Part shown: positions 1-6,436 of the stretch, one piece after another
Position numbering within the stretch: the first letter of the stretch is position 1
How the letters are laid out: each line of letters opens with the position of its first letter
Translations under genes and position numbers: made by a program
Notes under the pieces: generated by a model
Databases searched by the model: none
The model's input: the letters and a program-made list of their open reading frames with translations, nothing else
What the model was told of the DNA's origin: nothing
Assembly: GCA_900550025.1 (NCBI GenBank)
Contig: URQP01000035.1
Span: forward strand, 1-20,740
Reading direction: 5' to 3'
Length of the DNA stretch: 20,740 nucleotides
DNA from: an uncultured Porphyromonadaceae bacterium
Lineage (GTDB): Bacteria > Bacteroidota > Bacteroidia > Bacteroidales > Muribaculaceae

Positions 1-142
1 GTTGGCATAGATGCCCGCCGCCACTGGAGTATAGACGGAAGTCATGCGGGCAGAGTTATGGGGCTGCCGGGATGGATGGCGCACGCAATGGGGCGGGGAT
101 GCGCAGGGCAGCGTTGCAGGGAGCAAGGATGCGACTGGGCTG
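1..142. other. Left edge: no confident gene
   Basis: This stretch precedes the aroQ promoter. On the minus strand an ATG at 45 opens a frame of 15 codons (MTSVYTPVAAGIYAN) that runs off the left edge, so it could be the start of a divergent gene. I do not recognise those residues, and no TAnnTTTG promoter box is visible on that strand between 45 and 260. Plus-strand frames that stay open here show no recognisable protein. It is best treated as intergenic, with a possible divergent gene start. Confidence 0.3.
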
Positions 143-173
143 TTGCGGGTGTGGAGGATTTTGTGTAACTTTG
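143..173 (+). promoter_or_regulatory. aroQ promoter
   Basis: A Bacteroidetes-type housekeeping promoter: TTG at 143-145, a 20-base spacer, then TAACTTTG at 166-173, matching the TAnnTTTG consensus. The predicted transcript starts near 180, giving an 85-base leader before the aroQ ATG at 264. The -33 context TGTTGCGGG also occurs in the tRNA-Pro promoter at 2897. Confidence 0.7.
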
Positions 174-263
174 CGGTGTATAAATTGCGGTAAAGTTTTT
201 TGTCGTGGAAAGTGCGGCTATATTCCGCAGCAAACCCAAAATGCCCGGTTGAGGGAGTATAAT

Positions 264-683
264 ATGAAAATATTGATTATCAACGGTCCTAATCTTAATC
301 TTCTCGGAGTGAGAGAAAGAAGCATTTATGGCAGCGAGCCGTTCGGCGGTTTTCTTGAAAGGCTGCGTGCCGCATATCCTGAAGACGAGATAGAGTATTT
401 TCAGAGCAACCACGAGGGCGAGATAATCGATAAGCTGCATTCCGCCGGTTTCGGCTGTGACGGCATTGTGCTGAATGCCGGGGCATACACCCATACCTCG
501 ATAGCAATTGCCGATGCTATCCGCGCGATAACGGCCCCGGTGGTGGAAGTGCATATCTCGAACGTGGCTGCCCGTGAGGATTACCGCCACGTGTCGATGA
601 TAGCCCCGGCCTGTAAAGGCGTAATCGCCGGATTCGGGCTCGACAGCTACCGTCTGGCCGTGGAGGCGCTCAAGGGGTGTTGA
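264..683 (+). CDS. aroQ: 3-dehydroquinate dehydratase, type II
   Basis: AroQ converts 3-dehydroquinate to 3-dehydroshikimate in the cytoplasmic shikimate pathway for aromatic amino acids. The 139-residue product has the usual length for the small type II dodecameric enzyme. It opens with the family signature KILIINGPNLNLLG. Expected active-site residues are visible: Arg18, the catalytic Tyr22 in SIYG, Asn71 in LNAGAYTH, His77, the catalytic His97 in EVHISN and Arg108 in YRHVS. I chose the ATG at 264 because the frame, although open further upstream, contains the promoter at 143-173 and the family signature begins exactly at this Met. The stop codon lies inside the first unit of a heptad repeat. 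pyk follows after 60 bases in the same direction and may be co-transcribed. Confidence 0.95.
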   Translation: MKILIINGPNLNLLGVRERSIYGSEPFGGFLERLRAAYPEDEIEYFQSNHEGEIIDKLHSAGFGCDGIVLNAGAYTHTSIAIADAIRAITAPVVEVHISNVAAREDYRHVSMIAPACKGVIAGFGLDSYRLAVEALKGC

Positions 684-706
684 AAGTTGAGGGTTGAGAG
701 TTTAGA
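679..706 (+). repeat. Heptad GTTGANN repeat, copy 1
   Basis: Four contiguous 7-base units: GTTGAAA, GTTGAGG, GTTGAGA and GTTTAGA. The first unit supplies the aroQ stop codon (TGA at 681-683). A second array with the same plan, three GTTGRNN-like units and then GTTTAGN, lies at 11470-11497. It occupies about half of the gap between aroQ and pyk. Confidence 0.7.
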
Positions 707-743
707 GAGATTGTTTTAGTAGCCTATAAGACATATTTATATA

Positions 744-2216
744 ATGATAAAAACAAAATTCACGAAGATTGTTGCCACAGTTTCCGACCGCCGCTGCGAT
801 GTGGACTTCATACGGAAACTGTTTGATAACGGTTTGAACGTCGTGCGCATGAATTCGGCGCACTTGCAGAGAGAAGGTTTCGAGAGGATTGTCAACAATG
901 TGCGTCAGGTTTCCGACCGCATAGGGATACTTATGGACACCAAGGGCCCGGAAATACGGACCACCACCAACGTCGACGACGAGAACATCGTTTTCACCGC
1001 CGGGATGGAGGTGGAGATAGCCGGCGACCCGGAATGTCTTACAAGCGCGTCACGTATCAGTTTGTCGTACCCCGGCATAGCCAACGACGTGAAAGAGGGC
1101 ATGCATTTGCTTATCGACGACGGCGAGCTTGATTTTCTCATAGAAAAGATTGACGGCAGTGTGCTGAAATGCCGCGCCCAGAACGACGGGGAGCTCGGCT
1201 CGCGCAAGAGCGTCAACATCCCGGGGGCAAGCATCAAGTTGCCGTCGCTTACGCAGCGCGACATCACCAATATCGGCTACGCGATGGAACTCGGTGTGGA
1301 TTTCATAGCCCATTCGTTCGTGCGCAGCAAGCAGGACGTGCTCGACATACAGGCGATACTCGACGCCCACCACAGTCCGATAAAAATCATATCGAAGATA
1401 GAGAATCAGGAAGGCATCGACAATTTTGACGAGATACTTGAAGCTTCCTATGGCATAATGATAGCCCGCGGCGACCTCGGCATTGAAATTCCTACGGAAC
1501 GCATTCCGGTTGTGCAGCGCGAGCTGATACGCAAGTGCATCGCCAGCCATAAGCCTGTGATTGTGGCCACCCAGATGCTTCATACGATGATTTCCAACCC
1601 GCGCCCGACCCGCGCCGAGGTTTCCGACATTGCCAACGCCGTTTTCCAGCACACCGACGCGCTGATGCTTAGCGGCGAGACGGCATACGGGAAATATCCC
1701 GTGGAGGCAATATCGACGATGACTAAAATCATATCGGCTACCGAGAAGTCGATGACCGGGCATTGCGCCTCGCATTTCGGTTTCGAGTCCGGCCTGACCG
1801 ACGTTACCGAGTTCCTGACCCACGGTGCTGTGGATTCTCAGTACACTATAGGCACGAAAGCCATCGTGACCGACAGCTACACCGGCCGCACGGCCCGCTA
1901 CATATCGTCGTTCCGCGGCATCAGCCCAACGCTTGCGATATGCTACCACAAGCATGTGACACGGCTGCTGGCGCTTTCCTACGGCGTGTATTCCGTGTAT
2001 CAGAAAAAGGATTCTACATCGCGCGCCTACCTGCATCACGGACTGGAGCATCTTATCGGTTTGGGGCTGATTACTCCGGACGACACCATAGCCTACGTTG
2101 GCGGCGGGTTCGGAGAGGGCAAGGGCACCACTTTCTTGGAAATCAATAAAGTGTCGGACGTGCTCGATAATTATGAGCATTACGACTTGCCTAATCTCGA
2201 ACAGCCTAAAAAATAA
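744..2216 (+). CDS. pyk: Pyruvate kinase
   Basis: Pyruvate kinase transfers phosphate from phosphoenolpyruvate to ADP, the last step of glycolysis, in the cytoplasm. The 490-residue length fits the bacterial enzyme. The N-terminal barrel segment TKIVATVSD is followed by NVVRMNSAH with substrate-binding Arg35 and Asn37. MDTKGPEIRT at about 65-74 marks the junction to the B domain, which runs to about 170. The family signature IKIISKIENQEGI at 213-225 carries the catalytic Lys218 and metal-binding Glu220, followed by IMIARGDLGIEIP and then ATQMLHTMI with LMLSGETAYGKYP. The C-terminal domain is complete. No TAnnTTTG box is visible just upstream, so it may be expressed from the aroQ promoter or a weaker one. 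The methyltransferase gene starts 8 bases after the stop. Confidence 0.95.
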   Translation: MIKTKFTKIVATVSDRRCDVDFIRKLFDNGLNVVRMNSAHLQREGFERIVNNVRQVSDRIGILMDTKGPEIRTTTNVDDENIVFTAGMEVEIAGDPECLTSASRISLSYPGIANDVKEGMHLLIDDGELDFLIEKIDGSVLKCRAQNDGELGSRKSVNIPGASIKLPSLTQRDITNIGYAMELGVDFIAHSFVRSKQDVLDIQAILDAHHSPIKIISKIENQEGIDNFDEILEASYGIMIARGDLGIEIPTERIPVVQRELIRKCIASHKPVIVATQMLHTMISNPRPTRAEVSDIANAVFQHTDALMLSGETAYGKYPVEAISTMTKIISATEKSMTGHCASHFGFESGLTDVTEFLTHGAVDSQYTIGTKAIVTDSYTGRTARYISSFRGISPTLAICYHKHVTRLLALSYGVYSVYQKKDSTSRAYLHHGLEHLIGLGLITPDDTIAYVGGGFGEGKGTTFLEINKVSDVLDNYEHYDLPNLEQPKK

Positions 2217-2224
2217 ACGGTGCG

Positions 2225-2857
2225 ATGACAGAGGAATTGGAGGAATACGTACTCGCCCATATCGACCCGGAAGGGGAGACGCTCGCGAAGCTCGACCGCG
2301 ACACCCATCTCTACCATTTGCGGCCGCGTATGTGCTCGGGGCATCTGCAAGGGCGGCTGCTGAAGATGTTGGTGAGGATGGTGCGTCCGAAACGTGTGCT
2401 GGAACTTGGCACGTTCACTGGCTATTCGGCGTTGTCGCTTGCCGAAGGGATGGACAATGACGGCGAATTGCATACGATTGAAATCGACGACGAGCTGGAG
2501 GACTTCATCCGCGCGCATTTCGAGGCATCGCCGTATGCCGGGAGGATACATCTGCATATAGGCGACGCGTTGGAGATAATTCCTACGCTCGGAATGACGT
2601 TCGACCTCGTTTTCATCGACGCTAACAAGCGTCATTATATTGACTATTATAATAAGGTGTTCGAATATGTTGCGCCGGGAGGGTTCATCATCGCCGACAA
2701 CACTTTGTGGGACGGCAAGGTGGTGGACTGGGGCAAGAAGCTCGACGCCCAGACGGAAGGCATATTGCGCTTCAACGATTTTGTGGCGGACGACAGCCGT
2801 GTGGAGAAAGTGATATTGCCCATACGCGACGGATTGACGATTATACGTAAAAAATAG
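2225..2857 (+). CDS. Class I SAM-dependent O-methyltransferase
   Basis: A 210-residue cytosolic enzyme of the catechol/caffeoyl-CoA O-methyltransferase family (Methyltransf_3). It is expected to move a methyl group from S-adenosylmethionine to a hydroxyl; the substrate cannot be read from sequence. Visible motifs are VLELGTFTGYSALSLAE (58-74, SAM-binding glycine loop), HTIEIDDE (acidic residue for the SAM ribose), FDLVFIDANKRHYIDYY (metal-binding Asp and Asn-Lys pair) and GGFIIADNTLWDGKV (second metal-binding Asp-Asn). The start is 8 bases after the pyk stop, which implies co-transcription and possibly translational coupling. Homologues near pyk are common in Bacteroidales, but I cannot offer a specific role. 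Confidence 0.9.
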   Translation: MTEELEEYVLAHIDPEGETLAKLDRDTHLYHLRPRMCSGHLQGRLLKMLVRMVRPKRVLELGTFTGYSALSLAEGMDNDGELHTIEIDDELEDFIRAHFEASPYAGRIHLHIGDALEIIPTLGMTFDLVFIDANKRHYIDYYNKVFEYVAPGGFIIADNTLWDGKVVDWGKKLDAQTEGILRFNDFVADDSRVEKVILPIRDGLTIIRKK

Positions 2858-2898
2858 CCTCTTTCTCCTGCTTTTTGCGAAAAAATACGGCAAAAGTG

Positions 2899-2929
2899 TT
2901 GCGGGGATGGAAAAAACAAGCTATCTTTG
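2899..2929 (+). promoter_or_regulatory. tRNA-Pro promoter
   Basis: TTG at 2899-2901, a 20-base spacer and TATCTTTG at 2922-2929, a perfect TAnnTTTG box. Predicted initiation is near 2936, about 11 bases before the mature tRNA 5' end. It has the same geometry as the aroQ promoter and shares the 9-mer TGTTGCGGG at the -33 site. Confidence 0.75.
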
Positions 2930-2946
2930 CAACCGAATTTCTGATT

Positions 2947-3020
2947 CGGGGTGTAGCACAGTTGGTTAGCGCGCCACGTTCGGGACGTGGAGGTCGGAAG
3001 TTCGAGTCTTCTCACCCCGA
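2947..3020 (+). tRNA. tRNA-Pro (CGG anticodon)
   Basis: A 74-base cloverleaf. The acceptor stem is CGGGGTG (2947-2953) with CACCCCG (3013-3019), and A3020 is the discriminator base. The D arm contains AGTTGGTTA. The anticodon arm is CCACG-TTCGGGA-CGTGG, with the CGG anticodon at 2981-2983. The T arm is GGAAG-TTCGAGT-CTTCT. The C1:G72 pair with A73 is the bacterial proline-tRNA identity pattern. The CCA end is not encoded, so it must be added by CCA transferase. It has its own promoter and is followed by a terminator at 3031. Confidence 0.95.
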
Positions 3021-3030
3021 CAATTTTTAC

Positions 3031-3061
3031 AGCGACGGGGCAGATGCAGCCGTCGCTTTTT
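3031..3061 (+). terminator. Terminator after tRNA-Pro
   Basis: Perfect 8-bp stem AGCGACGG (3031-3038) with CCGTCGCT (3050-3057), an 11-base loop, and a run of five Ts from 3057. It lies only 20 bases before the small gene at 3081. That gene has no clear promoter of its own, so it may depend on read-through of this terminator. Confidence 0.8.
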
Positions 3062-3080
3062 ATTTCTTATTTGAGAAGCT

Positions 3081-3350
3081 ATGAAAAAGAGAATGAAAAA
3101 CGCGGAATTGAAAGATTACATCAAGGCTTGCCGCAAGGCGGGCAGGGAGGAGGAAATCGCGGCTCCCGGCCGGCCGGTGGCCGTGTTCCGGATTCATAAG
3201 TCGAAGAAGGCATACGACAGGAAACGTATGAAGGCAGCGGACAAAAAGTCGCTGCCTTTTTTCATTCCCAGTCTTTCAAATGCCCTAATGATAGATTCGG
3301 GTTCATTGGTGTCGGGAAATTTGGGCATCCGATTGTTTGAACAAAATTAA
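3081..3350 (+). CDS. Small basic protein with terminator inside its frame
   Basis: The frame encodes 89 residues from the ATG at 3081, or 85 from the ATG at 3093, which follows AAAGAGA. The first 61 residues look like a genuine protein: a charged helical start (NAELKDYIKACRKAGREEEI), a Gly-Arg-Pro turn, a strongly basic patch (HKSKKAYDRKRMK, about 39-51) and KKSLPFF. No enzyme motif or signal peptide is present. A strong intrinsic terminator (3231-3262) covers the codons for KAADKKSLPFF, so most transcripts should end near codon 60 without a stop codon. The remaining 28 residues are of different, more hydrophobic character. This is the layout of ArfA and BrfA ribosome-rescue genes. The basic patch loosely resembles ArfA's KGKGSYMRKGK (shared K, K, Y, R, K), but such a short match is weak. 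A plain small conserved protein with a misplaced 3' end is the alternative. Confidence 0.55.
   Translation: MKKRMKNAELKDYIKACRKAGREEEIAAPGRPVAVFRIHKSKKAYDRKRMKAADKKSLPFFIPSLSNALMIDSGSLVSGNLGIRLFEQN
3231..3262 (+). terminator. Intrinsic terminator inside small CDS
   Basis: Perfect 9-bp stem AAGGCAGCG (3231-3239) with CGCTGCCTT (3250-3258), a 10-base loop, and six Ts at 3257-3262. It lies in frame inside the 3081 gene, 88 bases before its stop codon. A transcript ending here would carry about 60 codons and no stop. Confidence 0.8.
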
Positions 3351-3366
3351 GAATTTTGCAAATTTT

Positions 3367-3417
3367 TTTGGAAGGATGGCATCTATTTATTTACTTTGTA
3401 CCCGATAAATATATTTG
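3367..3417 (+). promoter_or_regulatory. Two overlapping candidate promoters
   Basis: First candidate: TTTG at 3367-3370, 20 bases, then TTACTTTG at 3391-3398, one mismatch to TAnnTTTG. Second candidate: TTTA at 3386-3389, 20 bases, then TATATTTG at 3410-3417, a perfect -7 box. No ATG-initiated frame follows before the terminator at 3487, so any transcript would be short and non-coding. Confidence 0.4.
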
Positions 3418-3527
3418 GATAAGCATCATAGAATTTTCATAAGGAACATTATTTTTTCATTAGTTGTCAGTGGTTAACAACCACAAAAAACAGCAATACG
3501 CCGTGAGGTGCATTGCTGTTTTGCTTT
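3405..3527 (+). ncRNA. Candidate small RNA between convergent genes
   Basis: The predicted transcript would start near 3405 or 3424 and end at the plus-strand side of the terminator at 3487-3527, giving about 100-120 bases. It contains a 6-bp hairpin GTGGTT-AAC-AACCAC (3470-3484) just before the terminator hairpin. Only promoter, hairpin and terminator geometry support it. I recognise no RNA family and cannot exclude plain intergenic sequence. Confidence 0.3.
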
Positions 3528-3528
3528 T
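3485..3528. terminator. Bidirectional terminator
   Basis: Perfect 11-bp stem AAAACAGCAAT (3487-3497) with ATTGCTGTTTT (3512-3522). On the minus strand it ends in a run of six Ts (3485-3490) and lies 5 bases after the regulator's stop codon. On the plus strand it is followed by TTTTGCTTTT, so it can also stop transcripts arriving from the left. Confidence 0.8.
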
Positions 3529-6436
3529 AGAAGTGTTGCAGGAATTCCGCAAGGTTGACATCCCGGCTCAGCCCCATCTTTTTCCGCAGCCGGTAGCGCG
3601 ACATTTCCACGCTGCGGTACGACATGTTGAGCAGCGGGGCGATTTCCTTTGAGCTCAGTCCCATCTTGAGGTACGCGCATAGCCTTTGGTCGTTGACATT
3701 GAACTGCGGGAACCGCTCTACGAGCCGTTTCAGGTAGTTCTCGTGTACCACGTCGAAATTGCGGGCGAATTTTTGCCAATCGTCGTCGTGGCTGATGTTT
3801 TCCTGAATCATTTTCTGTATTTTGTTGAGCTGCTTTGTGGCGGTCGCCCCAAGGGTGGCTTTGTCTTCGCTCTCCTGTATTTTGCTTATCTGGTTGGCTA
3901 TGTCGATAAGTATCTCGTTTTTGCGTACCACATTCATGGTTGCGTTCGACAGCTCTTGCGATTTGTGCTTTATGTCGTGTTCGAGCTGCTCGCCTTTCAG
4001 GTTTGCAATCTCGTTTTCGCGCCGCAGTTTGTCTTCTTCCGCCTTGCGCTTGAACTCGGCCAGTTCGGCTTCTTTGCGTTTCGCTACCGCTATTGCTGCA
4101 TTGCGCGATTTTTTCTTCACGAACAGGAAGGCATACCAGCCGGCTGCGGCTATTATCAGTATGTATAAAATTATGGCCCAGATGCTTCTGTACCATGGCG
4201 GCGCTATATGGAACACGAAAGTGTATTCTTTCCGGCTGTCGTCGTAGCGGTTGAACGACCGGATGTGGAGTGTGTATGTCCCTTCGTGCAGTTGGGTGTA
4301 TTCCTTTGAGTTGGCTTGTGTGTATGCGCTCCACCCTTGGTCGTAGTTTTCCAGATAGTAGCTGTATTGTACTGCGCCTTGTTGCCTGTATTCGGGGCAG
4401 ATAAATTCAAAGCGCAACGAATTCAGCTTGTATGGCAGTTGCAGTTTCCCTGATTTTGCGTTGTTGGTGGAGTAGATGAGCGAGTCGCCGGGCAGTCCGG
4501 TCGCGTATATCTTGTTCACGTACAGCTTGCTTTCCCAGTTCACGCGGTGCTCGCGGTCGATGTCTATTTCAAAGAATCCGTCCTCGTTCGACACAATCAG
4601 TTTCCGCGGTGATGTGAAATTAAAATTCTCGAAACCTACTATCAGCCTGTCAAGCAAGGGCTTGTAGGTGATTGAGTCGATATTGTAGGTGCCGGAGGCG
4701 TTGTAGAAAGCGGCGCATATGTATTTCCCGGAAACGCCCCATACGTCTTTCCATGGCGATTGGTAGAGGCGTATCGACGTATGCGTGCCGAACACGCTGT
4801 TCATGTGGGTGTCGGGTATCATGCTGTCGGTCTGCGGGTTATATTTGTAGAATCCTCCTTCTGTCGAAAACTCCAGATTGCCGTCTATCAGGTAGAGCGT
4901 GTTGTTGCGGTCGGTAGGGAATCCCTTTTTGTGGTTGTAGAGCGTCACTTTCTCGAACCGTTTCAGGTCTTTGCTGAATTGTAGTTTGTAGATTCCTTTC
5001 ATCCAATGGCTTATCCAAATGTTGCCGAACTGGTCCTCTATTATGTGTCCGCCGGCTTCGTTGTACCCCTCCACGCGGTTGGCAAGCGTCCATTCGTTGC
5101 CCGATTGCCTTATGAGGTAAAAATTCTCGTAGGTTGAGGCAAGGGCATATCCTGGGTGCTTTTTAAGCGGGATTATCGACCATGTTCCGGGAACGCCGTC
5201 GATTTGCGAAAGATTGCCTCCGGCGATTTTGAACAGTCCCCGGTCGTTGCCCACGAAGATTGTGTTTCCGATGGTGTCGATGCTCCATACCTGACTCTTC
5301 ATTATCAATTCCAGCCCGACAGGAATCGGTGAGGCCTTTGTTGGGTAGGTAGTTGAATAAAGTCCTTGGTTTGTACCGAGATAGAGCGTGTTGCCGCGCA
5401 GAAGCGATGCGTAGCCCGCTCCATAGATGTTGGAGCCGAACATCGTGGAAATCGGCGAGTTGTAAAGCACATAGTCGATACCGTTATCCAGCCCGAGCCA
5501 GATGTTGTCCATTTTGTCGAAGTTGATGCTAAGCACCGTGTTGTTCTGCATGCCGGTGCGGGTGTTGACGTATGTGTTTGCCCCGTTGGTTAAATCTTTA
5601 ATAACGATACCGTTGTTTACGGTGCCGAATACTATTTCCCTTTCGTTGGTCGCCGCACAGAACACTTGGTTCTCTTTCAGGAAATCGTCGATGTCGCTGT
5701 GGAACGGCTTGACGCTTGTCCCGTCGAAGATGAAAAGTCCGTCGAAATCGGTGACCATCAGGATGTTGCTTTGGGAGTATGGCAGTATGGAACATATTCG
5801 TTTGCCGATAAGCAGCTCGTTGCCGGAGATGGGGGTATAGTCGTTTCCGTTGAGCACGCACACGCCGCCTTCTTGCGATGCGATGAACAGCTTTTCTTTC
5901 ACGAACGCGGAGGTTGTGATTTTGTATTTATAAGGTATGGCTACCGTATTTTCCCCATTGTATCGGAATATGCAGAAATCGCCCTGAAACCAGATGTATT
6001 TGTCGGCATGGAAAATGTTCCATATCTCGTTGAACTTACGGTCTTTCTCGGGGATTGTCGGCACGAGGCTGACGTATTCCATCACTCCGTTTTCGTTGCT
6101 GGCGAAATATCCGAATTCCTCGGAGCCTCCGGCATAGATTCTCATCGTCTGCTCGTCGAAGTAGATGGAGCGGACGGTTGTGTAATTGCTCAGTTGCAGC
6201 AGCGACCAGTTGCGGCTGTCATAAATAAGCAGCCCTGTGTTGTTGGCGAAAAGCATCCTGCCGAAAGAGTCTTGGCTTATTTTCCAGTTCTGTGTGCCGG
6301 CATTGTATATCCACCGGTTGTAATTTCTTACAAGCGGATAGGCTTTGGCAACGGATGGCATTGCAATGAAAATCAAACAAAGCAATAAGGAAATATATAT
6401 TTCCCGGGGATTTTTTCTGTGTAACATTCTTGTCAT
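3527..6436 (-). CDS. Membrane-spanning sensor/LuxR-type HTH regulator of the PUL
   Basis: A 969-residue one-component regulator. The N-terminal hydrophobic segment ISLLLCLIFIAMPSVAKA (about 14-31) is a signal peptide. A long periplasmic beta-propeller follows (about 35-670) with repeats of the two-component-regulator-propeller type, for example NIWLGLDNGI and NIWISHWMKGIY. The Y_Y_Y-type domain (about 680-745) includes VQYSYYLENYDQGW. One membrane span (about 751-773) leads to a coiled coil rich in Lys, Glu and Arg (about 780-880). The final 53 residues form a LuxR/GerE HTH (MGLSSKEIAPLLNMSYRSVE). Unlike hybrid two-component PUL sensors it has no histidine kinase or receiver domain. I chose the ATG at 6436 because it puts the signal peptide at the N-terminus; an in-frame extension to 6544 adds 36 residues of no recognisable kind. 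It is divergent from susC and probably activates it when glucan oligosaccharides bind. Confidence 0.85.
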   Translation of the reverse strand: MTRMLHRKNPREIYISLLLCLIFIAMPSVAKAYPLVRNYNRWIYNAGTQNWKISQDSFGRMLFANNTGLLIYDSRNWSLLQLSNYTTVRSIYFDEQTMRIYAGGSEEFGYFASNENGVMEYVSLVPTIPEKDRKFNEIWNIFHADKYIWFQGDFCIFRYNGENTVAIPYKYKITTSAFVKEKLFIASQEGGVCVLNGNDYTPISGNELLIGKRICSILPYSQSNILMVTDFDGLFIFDGTSVKPFHSDIDDFLKENQVFCAATNEREIVFGTVNNGIVIKDLTNGANTYVNTRTGMQNNTVLSINFDKMDNIWLGLDNGIDYVLYNSPISTMFGSNIYGAGYASLLRGNTLYLGTNQGLYSTTYPTKASPIPVGLELIMKSQVWSIDTIGNTIFVGNDRGLFKIAGGNLSQIDGVPGTWSIIPLKKHPGYALASTYENFYLIRQSGNEWTLANRVEGYNEAGGHIIEDQFGNIWISHWMKGIYKLQFSKDLKRFEKVTLYNHKKGFPTDRNNTLYLIDGNLEFSTEGGFYKYNPQTDSMIPDTHMNSVFGTHTSIRLYQSPWKDVWGVSGKYICAAFYNASGTYNIDSITYKPLLDRLIVGFENFNFTSPRKLIVSNEDGFFEIDIDREHRVNWESKLYVNKIYATGLPGDSLIYSTNNAKSGKLQLPYKLNSLRFEFICPEYRQQGAVQYSYYLENYDQGWSAYTQANSKEYTQLHEGTYTLHIRSFNRYDDSRKEYTFVFHIAPPWYRSIWAIILYILIIAAAGWYAFLFVKKKSRNAAIAVAKRKEAELAEFKRKAEEDKLRRENEIANLKGEQLEHDIKHKSQELSNATMNVVRKNEILIDIANQISKIQESEDKATLGATATKQLNKIQKMIQENISHDDDWQKFARNFDVVHENYLKRLVERFPQFNVNDQRLCAYLKMGLSSKEIAPLLNMSYRSVEMSRYRLRKKMGLSRDVNLAEFLQHF

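Noticed and set aside
72..263. Cys-rich N-terminal extension of the aroQ frame that looks like a zinc-binding motif
   Set aside because: The frame is open but contains the promoter at 143-173. The AroQ family signature starts exactly at the ATG at 264, and the length from there matches the family.
1050..2180. 376-codon open frame antisense to pyk
   Set aside because: It mirrors the codon bias of pyk on the opposite strand, has no recognisable domain, and pyk itself is certain.
2875..3084. Open frame running through the tRNA-Pro gene
   Set aside because: It is interrupted functionally by the tRNA, its promoter and its terminator, and the residues are those of translated tRNA.
2947..3400. tRNA gene as an integration site for the PUL
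   Set aside because: No integrase, no repeated tRNA 3' end and no att-like duplication were found near 18760-18860 or elsewhere in the window.
3464..3652. 62-codon frame starting TTG between the candidate small RNA and the regulator
   Set aside because: It crosses the terminator stem and then runs antisense to the regulator's HTH codons; the start codon is poor.
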